A stretch of 64,000 nt of DNA from Oenococcus sp. UCMA 16435 (GCA_004010835.2 CP030868.2:372001-436000), one strand, 5' to 3'; numbered from the stretch's first letter, positions 44,904 to 55,283 are shown. Numbers and translations are program-made. Notes: generated by a model not told the origin, from the letters alone.

Positions 44904-45716
44904 TTAAACTTTCTTTAATTTGCAGGTCTCCGCAAGATCAAGCCAGGTTGAATATAACAGCGTGGAATTTTTTGACCAGGTTTTTTGAGGAATTCTGTTT
45001 TTATCAAAATAATTGCGTGGCTCATCAATTGACAAACCATTTTTTAAATCACGTATATATTCATTGGCCAATGTTTCTCGATCGTATTCGGGATGGCCAG
45101 TGATTATAAAAGTCTGATTTGCTTGATCAAAAGAAATTAACGATCCATTTTCGTCATTAGTAATTAATTGCCAGGAATTGGCAAGCCGATTGATTTTGAA
45201 ATAACGGGATTGAGGCACTCGAATTGTCTCGATGCCTTCCAAAAGGCTGTAAACCGGTGTTTCATAAATACCAGAAACCTTTTTTCTTTCAAGGCTGTAA
45301 TCCAGATGATATTCGATTTTTGAAAGAGCCATTGCCGACCAACACTCAAAAGTTGAAAAAGCAACATGTTTTTTGCGCCATTTCAAAATTTCTAAAAATT
45401 CCGGAAAATAATCTATTTGTGAAAAGTCGATAAATTCCAATGGTGCACCGGTTACCAATAAAGCATCATAATAATTGTCTTTAATATCGGCAAAAGTTTT
45501 ATAAACCCGTCTAACCGCCAAGGAATCATGTTTTATCTTATGAGTAGTCGGAATAATAAAAGTCAGATTGAGCTTCTTTTTGGTTGAATTAAACAAATCA
45601 AAAAAATTCTTCTCGGCTCGTTGCCGATCAGGCATTAAATTCAAAATCAAAATTTCTTTTGCATTTGAAACGATATAACCTGTTTTTAAAAAACCGCTAC
45701 GAACACCAACTGTCAT
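44904..45716 (-). CDS. metA: Homoserine O-acyltransferase, MetA/HTS family
   Basis: The protein has 270 residues; start ATG 45716 with GGAGG in the metC stop region. HTS family marks: ILILNLMPDRQ, LLVTGAPLEF, the catalytic Cys in TFECWSAMALSK, VPQSRY and ITGHPEYDRETLA. It activates homoserine for methionine synthesis. It is ~30 residues shorter than typical MetA, and the Cys loop is FECWSAMA where most have an ICWGAQA-like loop. The acyl donor cannot be told. Last gene of the Met T-box operon. Confidence 0.85.
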   Translation of the reverse strand: MTVGVRSGFLKTGYIVSNAKEILILNLMPDRQRAEKNFFDLFNSTKKKLNLTFIIPTTHKIKHDSLAVRRVYKTFADIKDNYYDALLVTGAPLEFIDFSQIDYFPEFLEILKWRKKHVAFSTFECWSAMALSKIEYHLDYSLERKKVSGIYETPVYSLLEGIETIRVPQSRYFKINRLANSWQLITNDENGSLISFDQANQTFIITGHPEYDRETLANEYIRDLKNGLSIDEPRNYFDKNRIPQKTWSKNSTLLYSTWLDLAETCKLKKV

Positions 45717-45717
45717 T

Positions 45718-46854
45718 CTAATCCTCCAATGCTTGACTAAAATCATTAATCAAATCATCAGCATTTTCCAAACCAACTGAAATTCTCAAAAGACCGGGTG
45801 TAATGCCATCAGCTGCCAAATCATTAACTGATAATTCAGCATGGCTCATTTTTGGCGGATAACTGACAATTGTTTCCACCCCACCCAAACTGACTGAAAA
45901 AACAGGAATCCTAATCTTTCCAACAAATTTTCTAGCGGCTTCTTTTGATCCTAAATCAATTGATAAGACTGCACCGCCGGATTTTGCCTGCGATTTGTGG
46001 ATTTCATATCCAGGATTGCTCGGCAGGCCCGGATAGAAAACTTTTTTTCCTGTTTTTTCAAACCATTCGGCAATTGCTTGAGCACTAGCAGCTTCTCGTT
46101 GGATTCGGACCCCTAAAGTTTTAATCGAACGCAACAGCAGCCATGCATCAGTAACTCCTAATGTTGCTCCAATTGCATTTTGAACAAAATAAACTTGATC
46201 GCCCAATTCTTTATTTTTTGTCACAACTGCTCCAGCCGTTAAATCAGAATGGCCAGCCAAAAACTTGGTTGCCGAATGAACAACGACATCTGCACCAAGT
46301 TTCAAAGGTTTTTGCAAAAAAGGAGACATAAAAGTATTATCGGCAATCACAATCAAATGATTTTGATGAGCAAGCCGACTAATTTTTCTAATGTCCGAAA
46401 CTGCCAAAGTCGGATTACTTGGCGTTTCAATATAAACAGCCTTGGTTTCTTTTTTGATTGAGTTCTCAATCGCTGACAAATTCGAAAAATCGACAAAACT
46501 ATGGCTTATCCCAAAGCGTGGCAGAATATCATTAAGCAAGCGGTAGGTTCCGCCATAGACTTCTTTGCTGACCAATAAATGATCTCCTTGTCCAAAAGTC
46601 AATAAAACCGAACTAATGGCGGCCATCCCGGTTGAAAAAAGAAAACCACGTTCGCCATTTTCTAATTCGGCAATCGCATCTTCGGCGACTTTTCTTGTCG
46701 GATTGCCGGAACGTGCATAATCGAATTCGCCAAACTGATCAAAATTCGATTGATGAAAAGTACTGGAAAACTGAATTGGTGTATTGACCGCTCCACTTAA
46801 TGGATCGATTTCGGTAGTTGATTTAATTAATTTTGTCCAATCGGATTCTGTCAT
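45718..46854 (-). CDS. metC: Cystathionine beta-lyase-like PLP enzyme
   Basis: The protein has 378 residues, Cys/Met-metabolism PLP family. YARSGNPTR, FSTGMAAISSVL, YIETPSNPTL and the PLP Lys in VVHSATKFLAGHSD. As second of two such genes in the operon it fits the metI-metC order of Bacillus, making it the probable beta-lyase, which gives homocysteine. The family cannot be subdivided from motifs alone. Overlaps the upstream paralogue by 4 bp; metA starts one base after its stop. Confidence 0.87.
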   Translation of the reverse strand: MTESDWTKLIKSTTEIDPLSGAVNTPIQFSSTFHQSNFDQFGEFDYARSGNPTRKVAEDAIAELENGERGFLFSTGMAAISSVLLTFGQGDHLLVSKEVYGGTYRLLNDILPRFGISHSFVDFSNLSAIENSIKKETKAVYIETPSNPTLAVSDIRKISRLAHQNHLIVIADNTFMSPFLQKPLKLGADVVVHSATKFLAGHSDLTAGAVVTKNKELGDQVYFVQNAIGATLGVTDAWLLLRSIKTLGVRIQREAASAQAIAEWFEKTGKKVFYPGLPSNPGYEIHKSQAKSGGAVLSIDLGSKEAARKFVGKIRIPVFSVSLGGVETIVSYPPKMSHAELSVNDLAADGITPGLLRISVGLENADDLINDFSQALED

Positions 46855-47960
46855 TTAGCCCCTTTAATTGCCTGTTTTAAATCTTTGAGTAAATCATTTT
46901 TGTCTTCCAAGCCAACACTTACGCGAACAAGATTATCGGTAATTCCTAATTCATTGCGACGCTGCTGGCTCATATCATGATGAGTTTGAATGCTTGGGAT
47001 TGTGATCAAACTTTCTGCGCCTCCCAAACTTTCAGCAAAAGAAAATAATTTAAGGCCCTGCAAGAATTTATCGGTATCATAGCCATCACTTAAATAGAAA
47101 CTGATCATTCCACCAAGGCCCGGATAAAGAATTTTATCAACTCCCTTGATTTTTGTTAAGGCTTTTGCAATATATCGAGCCGAGCTATTGTGTCTTTGAA
47201 CCCGTAAAGACAATGTTTTCAACGATCTTAACAAAAGCCAGCAGGAAAAGGGATCGAGAACCTGTCCTCTCGTAATCAAATTTTCTTGAAGACTTTCCGA
47301 CAGTTCTAAACGAGAACTAATAACAACTCCTGCCAAAATATCATTGTGACCACCGAGATACTTAGTTGCAGAGTGAACAACAAGATCAGCTCCTAATTTA
47401 ATCGGATTTTGGAGAATCGGGCTGAGAAAAGTATTATCGACGGCAACCAGTATCTTTGGGTTAATCTTATGGACAAAATCGGCAACTTTTTCAATATCAA
47501 TAACTTTCATCGTTGGGTTGCTTGGAGTTTCAAGCCATACCAAACGAGTTTTAGAGCTGATCTTTTGTTTTAAATCATTAAAATTAGAACTGTCCCAAAG
47601 AGAATAATCAATACCGTTTTTTTCCACCAAATCATCGAAATATCGAAAAGATCCACCATATAAATCGTCAGAAGTAATGAAATGATCTCCTTTTTTCAAA
47701 AAAGTCGAAAACAACAAATCGATGGCCGCCATCCCCGATGAAACAGCAAAGGCATTATCGCCGTATTCAATTGTCGCTAATTGCTTTTCAAGAATCTGCC
47801 GTGTCGGTGTTTGTAAACGAGCATAATCGAAACCGGTCGATTCGCCTAACCCCGGATGACGGAAAGCGGTTGAAAAATAGATTGGTGCGACTACCGCACC
47901 AGTTTTTTGATCATCGCTACCATTTCCGCCTTGAGCCAAAATTGTATCGATATGTGCCAA
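46851..47960 (-). CDS. metI: Cystathionine gamma-synthase-like PLP enzyme
   Basis: The protein has 369 residues from a TTG start (TTGGCACAT) with GGGGG 6 nt ahead. YARLQTPTR, AVSSGMAAIDLLF, WLETPSNPTM and the PLP Lys in VVHSATKYLGGHND. Paralogue of the next gene. Probable role is joining activated homoserine with cysteine or sulfide. It starts 4 bp after the MetE-like gene. Confidence 0.87.
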   Translation of the reverse strand: MAHIDTILAQGGNGSDDQKTGAVVAPIYFSTAFRHPGLGESTGFDYARLQTPTRQILEKQLATIEYGDNAFAVSSGMAAIDLLFSTFLKKGDHFITSDDLYGGSFRYFDDLVEKNGIDYSLWDSSNFNDLKQKISSKTRLVWLETPSNPTMKVIDIEKVADFVHKINPKILVAVDNTFLSPILQNPIKLGADLVVHSATKYLGGHNDILAGVVISSRLELSESLQENLITRGQVLDPFSCWLLLRSLKTLSLRVQRHNSSARYIAKALTKIKGVDKILYPGLGGMISFYLSDGYDTDKFLQGLKLFSFAESLGGAESLITIPSIQTHHDMSQQRRNELGITDNLVRVSVGLEDKNDLLKDLKQAIKGAK

Positions 47961-47963
47961 CTT

Positions 47964-49088
47964 CTACCCCCAGACCTCCTCGATGATTGATTTAACCAAT
48001 GTCAATTTTTTCCATTCGTCGGCTTCAGTCAACTTATTTCCTTCTTCAGTTGATGCAAAGCCACATTGAGTTGAAAGCCATAGACGGTTAAGCGGTAAAT
48101 ACTTTTCAGCTTGATGAATACGATCGATGATCAACTGACGATCTTCTAAAATCGGTGATTTGCTTGTAATCAATCCGAGCACAACATTTTTATCTCCGGA
48201 GACCTTCGCTAAAGGCGCAAAACCACCGGCCCGATCAGAATCATATTCCAAGAAATAAGTCGAAACATTTTCTTTGCCAAACAGTTTGTCAGCTACCGAA
48301 TCATAACCGCCCTGAGCTGCCCAGTCTGAGTGATAATTCCCGCGGCAGATGTGGGTATTAACTGTTAAATCAGATGGCAAATCGGCAATTGCTCCATTAT
48401 TCAAATCCAGATAAATATCTTTTAACTTTTCTGGATCAAAACCGGCACCCACCATCGTTTTCCAGAACTTTTTATCGACAAGCATTCCCCAAGTACAATC
48501 ATCAATTTGAAGTAAACGTGCACCAGCTTGATAAAAAGCCAAAATTGCCTGATGATAAACTTTGATAATGTCGGAAAACAATTCTTCATCGGTACTGTAA
48601 AAATCGCGAATAGTTTTTGCATTAGAGCCGCGAACCAATTCCGCATAAAACTGTGCCGGTGCGGGAATTGTGATTTTAGCTTGAACACCGTTATCTTCAG
48701 CGACTTGTTTTAAAAACTTAAAGTCGTTGATAAATGGATGCTTAGCTGCATCAAAAGAAAGTTTTCCATTTAAAATTGCTGTATCGTCACGTGTTTCCTC
48801 ATGCGCAAACAGGTATCCTTCGCCATAATGAACGTGTTTAACTCCACCAAAACCCCAGAAAAAGTCCAAGTGCCAATAACTGCGCCGCAGTTCTCCATCA
48901 GTTACATAATCAAGACCTGCTGCTGCCTCTTTTTTAACCAATTTTTTTATTTCGCTATCTTCAACAGCGTGCAAATCGTCATAGGATATTTCACCATCCG
49001 CAAATCTTTTCTTGGCAACTTTGATTGCTTGGGACCTTAAAAAAGAACCAACATGTTGAAAACCAATTTTATTTTTTACTAAAGTCAT
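47964..49088 (-). CDS. MetE C-terminal-domain-like methyltransferase
   Basis: The protein has 374 residues, only the catalytic C-terminal half of cobalamin-independent MetE, like Bacillus YxjG/YxjH. Zinc-ligand motifs THICRGN and LSTQCGFAS, plus YVTDGELRRSYWHLDFFWG and LLQIDDCTW. It is expected to methylate homocysteine, possibly with a donor other than methyl-THF-polyglutamate. First gene after the Met T-box, with AAGGAG before the ATG. Confidence 0.9.
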   Translation of the reverse strand: MTLVKNKIGFQHVGSFLRSQAIKVAKKRFADGEISYDDLHAVEDSEIKKLVKKEAAAGLDYVTDGELRRSYWHLDFFWGFGGVKHVHYGEGYLFAHEETRDDTAILNGKLSFDAAKHPFINDFKFLKQVAEDNGVQAKITIPAPAQFYAELVRGSNAKTIRDFYSTDEELFSDIIKVYHQAILAFYQAGARLLQIDDCTWGMLVDKKFWKTMVGAGFDPEKLKDIYLDLNNGAIADLPSDLTVNTHICRGNYHSDWAAQGGYDSVADKLFGKENVSTYFLEYDSDRAGGFAPLAKVSGDKNVVLGLITSKSPILEDRQLIIDRIHQAEKYLPLNRLWLSTQCGFASTEEGNKLTEADEWKKLTLVKSIIEEVWG

Positions 49089-49400
49089 TTTTTTCTCCTT
49101 CCAAATAAAAAATCCCGCAACCAGAATAAACTGATTACGGGACGATAATTCGTGTTACCACTCGCTTTTTACAAAAAAGTCGCCTTTAATGTACTTAACG
49201 ACTACGTCATTTTGGAAAATGATCCTCAGATTATAGTCTAACGCGATAACGGGCGCACCCGGAAGATGCTCGCGGTAAACCACTCACACCCTCGTTGCTC
49301 AAAGACCATTTTCATCCGTATTTCGCTGCCAACTCGCATCAACGCTGGCTTTCTGAAAACTATTAGCGGATTACTTATCTTCTCAATGCAATAGTTATTG
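49089..49400 (-). ncRNA. T-box riboswitch, methionine-specific
   Basis: On the minus strand stem I carries an AGTA strand (AAGATAAGTAATCCG) opposite GAAAATGG, so the specifier triplet is ATG (complement of 49307-49309), followed by a purine: methionine. The T-box sequence GTGGTAACACGA contains TGGT, matching the tRNA-Met acceptor end with discriminator A. The terminator uses arms 49113-49124 and 49131-49142 plus a T run. Uncharged tRNA-Met should release transcription into the operon. Confidence 0.93.
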
Positions 49401-49406
49401 GTAACT

Positions 49407-49434
49407 ATGCTACATGAATGAGAAAAAATGTCAA
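49407..49434 (-). promoter_or_regulatory. Promoter of the methionine operon
   Basis: Perfect -35 TTGACA (complement of 49429-49434), 16-bp spacer, -10 TAGCAT (49407-49412) preceded by TG. Confidence 0.7.
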
Positions 49435-49473
49435 TGGAATATTTAAAAAAGGTTGTCTTTCCATTCGGTACAA

Positions 49474-50005
49474 CTAAATCCAATCACACTTTTTTGCAAT
49501 CTGGATTGCAGCAATTCGATTAGCAGCCTGCAACTTATCTAAAATTGTCGACATATAATTTCTAACAGTACCTTCGCTTAAAAACAATTGACCAGCGACC
49601 TTTTTTGTAGTAAACCCCTTTTCAACTAATCTTAAAATATCTTTTTCTCGTTTACTCAGAGGATTTTTTTGAAAATTAATCAAACTAGTTACCAGTTCCG
49701 GCGCATAAATAGAATGTCCGGCAATAATTTTATACAAATCTGATATCAATTCGTCACTTGGACTATCCTTTAACAAATAACCGCTGACTTTTGCATTGAC
49801 CGCCCGTTGAAAGTAGTCAGCCTGGGCAAAAGTCGTCAAAATAACAATCTTACTTATTGATTTTTTATCCCGAAAAAGCTCCTCGGCAACATCAAGTCCG
49901 GACATCTTCAGCGCTGTCAATCACTTCAATATCATCTTCAAGATTTAAAATACCAGTTAGAGCTGTTTTCAGCATAGTTTGATCTTCTGCTATAAATACC
50001 CGCAT
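49474..50005 (-). pseudogene. NarL/DesR-type response regulator with internal deletion
   Basis: ATG 50005 opens a normal receiver (MRVFIAEDQTMLKTALTGIL, then NLEDDIEVI) that meets a stop around 49900. In the next frame the receiver resumes with ALKMSGLDVAEELFRDKK and runs through IVILTTFAQADY to a complete LuxR-type helix-turn-helix (LSKREKDILRLVEKGFTTKK). About 25-30 residues, including the phospho-acceptor aspartate, are missing at the junction together with a frame change. It follows the broken kinase gene by 2 bp. Confidence 0.85.
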
Positions 50006-50007
50006 TA

Positions 50008-51134
50008 TTAATCTCCTTGATCGAATAATTCAATTGTTACAACGGTTCCGTTCGGCCACTCTTAATTTTAAATTTTCCACCTACAGCAGCTAATCTTTCC
50101 TTGATACCAATTAGCCCATGAGCCGTTGAACGCGCTTTTCCTTTATCAAAACCGATGCCGTTATCAGAAACAAGCATTCGATATTGATTATCTTTTTTTA
50201 AAAAAGTGATAGCTCAGCGATCTGCTTTGCTATGACGAATGATATTCGTAACCGTTTCAGAAAAACAAGCTGCTAAAATATTTTGAATCGAATCGGTCCA
50301 ATCATTTGCTTGTTCTTCTCCTTTTGTCAATAAACGGATATGAGCCTCCTGCAAATTTTCTGACTGATTTATCAAGACGTTTGATAAAGTTTCATTTCTT
50401 AAATCAGCAACGATTTCCCGAACTATTTGCAAATTATCCCGGGAAGTGATCGCTATCTCGTTTAATTGTTGGTCGACAAGCTCCAGCCGATCAGGATGTT
50501 TATTCAAAAGTTTTTTAGCAAAATCCGTTTTAACACTAATCATTGAAAAAGACTGTCCTAATGTATCATGAAGATCACGAGCAATTCGTTTTCGCTCGTC
50601 TTTTTTCACCTGACGGGTCAAACGTTCATTGCTCTGGTTAATTTGAACTGATTCTTCATGGCGAACATGTATCGAATGAGCCGCCAACGGCGCCAGAAAA
50701 GAAAACAGAGAATAAATAATTATTGTTTGCCAATCTGAGAATGAAAATACTTTATAAATCAAAAAACAGCTAACAGTAATCGATACGCAACTTAGAACCT
50801 GCAAAGTATAAAAAAATTTAAACCAATTCTTAGATGACGCAAATCCAACTGCCCAAGCCAAATAGAGAGTCATATAAGTTCCATTAATCATTATTCCTAA
50901 AATAGTTCCAATCAATAAGCCAACTAATAAATCGTAATCGGAACCCGAGCTGGAGTATATTCTGATAAAAATAAAAATGAAAACAATCGTCAAAATAAAT
51001 ATAGTCAGTCTCTGAAAAGTGTCATAGGGCCAAGCGGAAGTTAACGGAAAAAACAAAAACAGAAGCCAGATATCTGAAAACCAATTGAAAGCTGAAAATG
51101 ATTTTTTTATTTTTTCGATTTCCTCGCTAAACAA
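50008..51134 (-). pseudogene. DesK-type sensor histidine kinase, nonsense and frameshift
   Basis: TTG 51134 with GGGAG ahead is the likely start. About five membrane helices are followed by the HisKA_3 motif RKRIARDLHDTLGQSFSMIS. After HSKADR an in-frame TGA (50214-50216) interrupts the ATPase domain; the same frame continues with the G1 box VSDNGIGFDKGKA and then HGLIGIKERL. A frameshift near 50055 precedes the natural end (GTVVTIELFDQGD). Without the full ATP site it cannot act as a kinase. Confidence 0.85.
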
Positions 51135-51152
51135 TTTGTCTCCCAATATTTC

Positions 51153-51917
51153 TCAAAAAGCAGTCGTTTTTCCAAAACGATTTTTAAATTTATTTAAACA
51201 CACCGTTGCAATTAATAATAATAAAAACCAAATAAACAAATTAACTATCCAAACAATTTTTATATTTTCACCATCTGCCAAATTTTGCCCGCCAATATTA
51301 AGTACATAAACCGGAGAAAAGTGACCAATCCAGCGCAGAAAGATCGGCATTTGATCAAGTGGCCACCAAAGTCCGCTCACAATAATCAAGGGAAAGGTTA
51401 ATAAATTTGAAAAAACTTCTCGATTATTTTCATCGGAAATCATCGAAATCATCAGACCAACTAAAGCGATCGGCAGGCTGGCAAACAAAAGCCAAAATAA
51501 CATGAAAATAAATTCCCGTAAACTAAATAGAACGTGATTGATTTTAACAGCGACAAAACAAACAAGAATTATCGAAATGATATTCTGTAATAATAGATTG
51601 ATTAATTTTGCGAAGTAATAAAAGGATTTTGATTTGGAGGTAATTCTTAACCAGACCGGAATTCAAACCCGATTGTCGTTTGCCAACAAACTGGGAAAAC
51701 TGAAAAGCATTGAGATAACCATACTGTAAATTGTCATACTAACCATATAATTTTTTTGAAAAGAAATTAAATATTTTCCCGAAACGCTCTGATTCATAAC
51801 TTTTGTAAATAATAAGTAAAAACCAATCGGCATTATTAAGCTGAAAAACACACCACCAAAGTTTCTCAATAAAGTTCTTTTAAAATCAATAAATATCATT
51901 TTTCCAAAGGCCTTCAA
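51153..51917 (-). pseudogene. ABC-2 type permease with an internal stop
   Basis: From the TTG at 51917 (LKAFGKMIFIDFKRTLLRNF) six membrane helices can be followed to GKTTAF at 51153, about 250 residues. An in-frame TGA at 51663-51665 splits it (NDNRV-stop-IPVWLRITSKSK). A single GGA-to-TGA change would explain this. It belongs with the ATPase upstream and the two-component genes downstream. Confidence 0.85.
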
Positions 51918-52812
51918 ACTGATTCCCCCCCACTTTTCCTTCAATTAAATTAGTAAATAAATCATTTAAGGAATTTCTTTTGATAAAAATATGTTTAATC
52001 GAATTTTTGTTAAATTGCATTAATTCACGTAAAACCGTATCACTGTCCCTTGTATGCAACCTAACAGTTTGGCCATCTTTTGTTATCGATTCAACTCCTT
52101 TTAAATTAATAAAACTGTCCTCGTTTAAATCACTATCAAAAGAAATAATTACTTAATTGAAACGCGCCTGTAGATCCGAGAGAGAACCATCGTGAATAAA
52201 ATGACCATTTTTCAAAATCAACAAATGATTGGCAACATGTTCGATTTCATCCAAGTAATGAGAAGTTAAAATAATTGTTTTGCCTGCTTGTTTAAGAATA
52301 TTAATCTGCTGCCAAAATTTTATCCGACTAATAACGTCCATTCCGACCGTTGGTTCATCTAAAAATAAAAGGTCAGGATCGCCACTCAAGGACTGTGCAA
52401 AGCATAAACGTCTTAATTGGCCGCCGGAAAGACTGCTTGCTTTCTGTTTTTTGATATTGGTTAAACCGCCGGCATTCAACAGCCTTTTAAGAGAAAAGGG
52501 ATTTTTATAAAAAGTCCGTAGCCAGTCTAATTGTTCACCAACAGTCAAGTGGTCTATGGCAATTGAATCTTGGAACATAACACCTATCCGATCCAAATGT
52601 TTTGATTCATTCGCTTTCTCACCAAAAATTTTTATTTGCCCTTCAGCTGCAGTCAATAATCCAAGCATTAGATTAATCAGGGTTGATTTTCCAGCACCAT
52701 TTAAACCAATCAAAGCGACAATCTCACCGGCCTTAGTCCTTGTTGAAAGACCTTTAAGAACCTCTTTATTCCCGAAATTCATTTTTAGATTTTTTATCTC
52801 TACAATTGGCAT
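51886..52812 (-). pseudogene. ABC transporter ATPase with a late stop
   Basis: The first 219 residues are a full nucleotide-binding domain: Walker A GLNGAGKST, signature LSGGQLRRL, Walker B LLFLDEP and the H-loop LTSHYL. A TAA at 52153-52155 follows LQARFN, and the same frame goes on (VIISFDSDLNEDSFINLKGV and further) to 51886, the usual C-terminal extension of ABC-2 ATPases. The core could still fold. It may be an exporter for an antimicrobial or lipid, as in YvfR-like loci. Confidence 0.75.
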
Positions 52813-52899
52813 TTCTTACCTCATTAACCAGATTAAAAAACTTGTTGCTTTTCCACCAGTTACACCTGTCAGCAATTCAAGCGACAAATGCCATAAAAG

Positions 52900-52936
52900 A
52901 TAAATAAAAAGTGTTCGACATTGCCAAGCACTTTAA
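52900..52936 (-). terminator. Possible terminator of the broken efflux gene
   Basis: AAAGTG / CACTTT stem with a 15-nt loop and T residues following in the minus direction, 130 bp after the MFS remnant. Confidence 0.4.
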
Positions 52937-53063
52937 ATGGTTTTTAAAAAGTGAAGTTATAGCATTGACTTATTTAAGTTTTGATCAGGCTAGTTAGGAG
53001 AACAAACTTTATCGAATTCATTTTGAGCAAAGTGCAGTCGTTAAAAACAAATACATGAAAATA

Positions 53064-53809
53064 TCAAAACCCATTGCTCTTTCGTCGATCTGTTAAAAAT
53101 GCCAGTGGCAATGAAATGAACGCTATTAAAGCACCAATCATATAAACATACCTAAATGCTTTGGTAATCTGAGCAACCTGTTCATTATGAATTTGCGATT
53201 CTAATTTAGTAATTTCTGTTGTTTGCGCTGATAATTTAACTTCAACCTTATTTTTTGAATAATCGGTAAGAGTGCATCAATGTGACTGCGTGCTAATTTA
53301 TTGTCAATTAAATCCCAAGACTGGTAACTTGAATAAGAAACGGTTCCCTTTTTTGGAATTGGTAAGTGATTCGTTTGTTTTATTACAGCTATGAGTTTAC
53401 TTTTTTGTTTATCATTATTTAATGCATAAGCAACCTCTAGCAATGAATTAAAAAGATTCTTTACCGGTTGGGAAACCCTAGCTTCTTTAACAAGGCTTCT
53501 ACCATATATCGTTGTTTGAAATTTAGCTGAATTAATCCCCGTATTCAGAAAAGCAACCATTATCGTCATCCCCAAGCAAGTCCCTAATTGACGGCTTGAA
53601 TTAGTAATTCCCGAACCAATACCGCTTTTTTCTTTAGGCAAAAAACGTACTGATGAAACGATTGTTTGGCTCATAAACCCAAAACCGGTACCATTTAAAA
53701 TCATAAAAATAATCAGAATTCCATCAGAAACTTTATCAGTAATCAGTGTCATCGCCAATAGACTTAAAGCAATAAAAATTAAGCTGATAGAAAAACATTA
53801 CAATGCTAA
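53064..53809 (-). pseudogene. C-terminal remnant of a DHA2 (EmrB/QacA) drug-efflux transporter
   Basis: The frame contains GTGFGFMSQTIVSSVRFLP and GIGSGITNSSRQLGTCLGMTI, the C-terminal half of 14-helix MFS exporters. A one-base slip in an A run near 53245 moves the last part to another frame (NKVEVKLSAQTTEITKLES, then a final helix AFRYVYMIGALIAFISLPLA) ending at 53064. About 300 N-terminal residues are absent upstream of 53809. Confidence 0.8.
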
Positions 53810-54189
53810 AAACTTTTCATTATAAAGATTATGACACCGAGGCTGTCAGTTTGTGCTTTTTCAAAAGCAGATCATTTTAAAAAAGTATACGGTTTCTTTA
53901 TGCTGATTCATGTGATGTATAAGTACAAAAAATTCAGTTTCTCTCAGCCTGATGATGCCTGTTCTGAAATGTCTATTTTAAGAACATTGTGAACACTTTT
54001 ATCAGCAATAGCATAAACGTTTGCAGCCCCGCGTTTGCAGTAAAAAAACAGCTACTTGCTTAAAAGAAAAAATATAATATCACTAAAAAAATTAATTAAG
54101 GACCGGAGCAAATAAAAGAAGATGTACAATTAATTCGCAAATAAACCTGCGTTTATAAAAACACAAGGACTGGACTGGTGGACTCCGTG
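53810..54189. other. Spacer without a recognised gene
   Basis: 380 bp of AT-rich sequence between the truncated exporter and the LacI-family gene. No coding frame or terminator was supported. It presumably holds the regulator promoter and the deletion scar of the exporter. Confidence 0.4.
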
Positions 54190-55188
54190 ATGGCAACGAT
54201 TAAAGACATTGCAAAATTAGCTCGTGTGTCGACAGCGACCGTATCAAGGGTTTTAGCCGACAAAACGAGTTTTTATACTGAAGAAACCGCAATTAAGGTT
54301 CGAAGAGCCGCAGAAGAATTAGGCTATCAAAAAAATACTGCTGCCATGGAACTAGTCACTAAAAAAAGTAACGTAATCGCTGTTATTGTCGAATCTACAA
54401 AATCAAATTTTTCAAACCAAATCATCACCGGAATCCAAACAATAGCATATAAACAGAATTTGAATGTAATTATTCTTTATGCAGGCATAAATAGTTCAGA
54501 GTTACAAAGAAAGTCTTTGCAAACCGTGATTGAAAGATCTGTCATGGGAATTTTGCTTCTGGCAATTAATTTATCATTTGATAATTTGAATCTTTTAAAA
54601 AAATCTCGCATTCCGTTCTTTTTTTTAGCAGTTTCATTTCAAAAAGGAACGATACCTTTTATTTCATCAGACGATTTTCAAATAGGTTATCAAGCAACTA
54701 AATATTTAATCTCCCAAGGGCATAAAAAAATTGGATTCGCGGGTGCTGATTCCGATATCTCCTATACAGGGAAACTTCGTCTTCAAGGCTATCAACAAGC
54801 ATTAAGGGAAAATAATCTGCCGAGTGACAAAAATTGGATTAAATTAGGTAATTATAGTTATGAAGCCGGGTTACAAGCAATGAAAGATTATGGCAAAAAA
54901 AACGCCATTACCGCAATTATTGCAAATAGCGATCTAGTTGCGATTGGAATCATAAATCAAGCAGCAACTTTTGGACTATCAATCCCAAGCAACATTTCTG
55001 TCATAAGCGTCGACGGAACTGATTTTTGTAGCATTTTTCGTCCCCAAATTACCAGTGTCAGCCAATCATTTTATGAAATGGGAGTTTTAGGAACAGAATA
55101 TCTGCTTAATCAAAGAGACAATTCAGTTGAAAAACGATTCACGCCAATCGAAATTAAACAAAGAGATAGTGTAAAACGTCTTAGTTAA
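54190..55188 (+). CDS. LacI-family transcriptional regulator
   Basis: The protein has 332 residues from ATG 54190; an upstream GTG four codons earlier is less likely. The N-terminal HTH (MATIKDIAKLARVSTATVSRVL) includes the hinge region, followed by a periplasmic-binding-like sensor domain (VIAVIVESTKSNFSNQIITG, then ISSDDFQIGYQATKYL, and VISVDGTDF). No sugar genes are adjacent, so its targets are unknown; the flanking efflux gene is dead. Confidence 0.88.
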   Translation: MATIKDIAKLARVSTATVSRVLADKTSFYTEETAIKVRRAAEELGYQKNTAAMELVTKKSNVIAVIVESTKSNFSNQIITGIQTIAYKQNLNVIILYAGINSSELQRKSLQTVIERSVMGILLLAINLSFDNLNLLKKSRIPFFFLAVSFQKGTIPFISSDDFQIGYQATKYLISQGHKKIGFAGADSDISYTGKLRLQGYQQALRENNLPSDKNWIKLGNYSYEAGLQAMKDYGKKNAITAIIANSDLVAIGIINQAATFGLSIPSNISVISVDGTDFCSIFRPQITSVSQSFYEMGVLGTEYLLNQRDNSVEKRFTPIEIKQRDSVKRLS

Positions 55189-55283
55189 AAAATGATTTTG
55201 TTTTGAACAAATTTTTAAAAAATCGAGTAAATAAAAAAAGTTCAATAATTTATTGAGCGCAAATTTAACAATTATAAAAAATT

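Noticed and set aside
49238..49483. 81-residue minus-strand frame
   Set aside because: It lies in the T-box leader, whose RNA structure explains the sequence.
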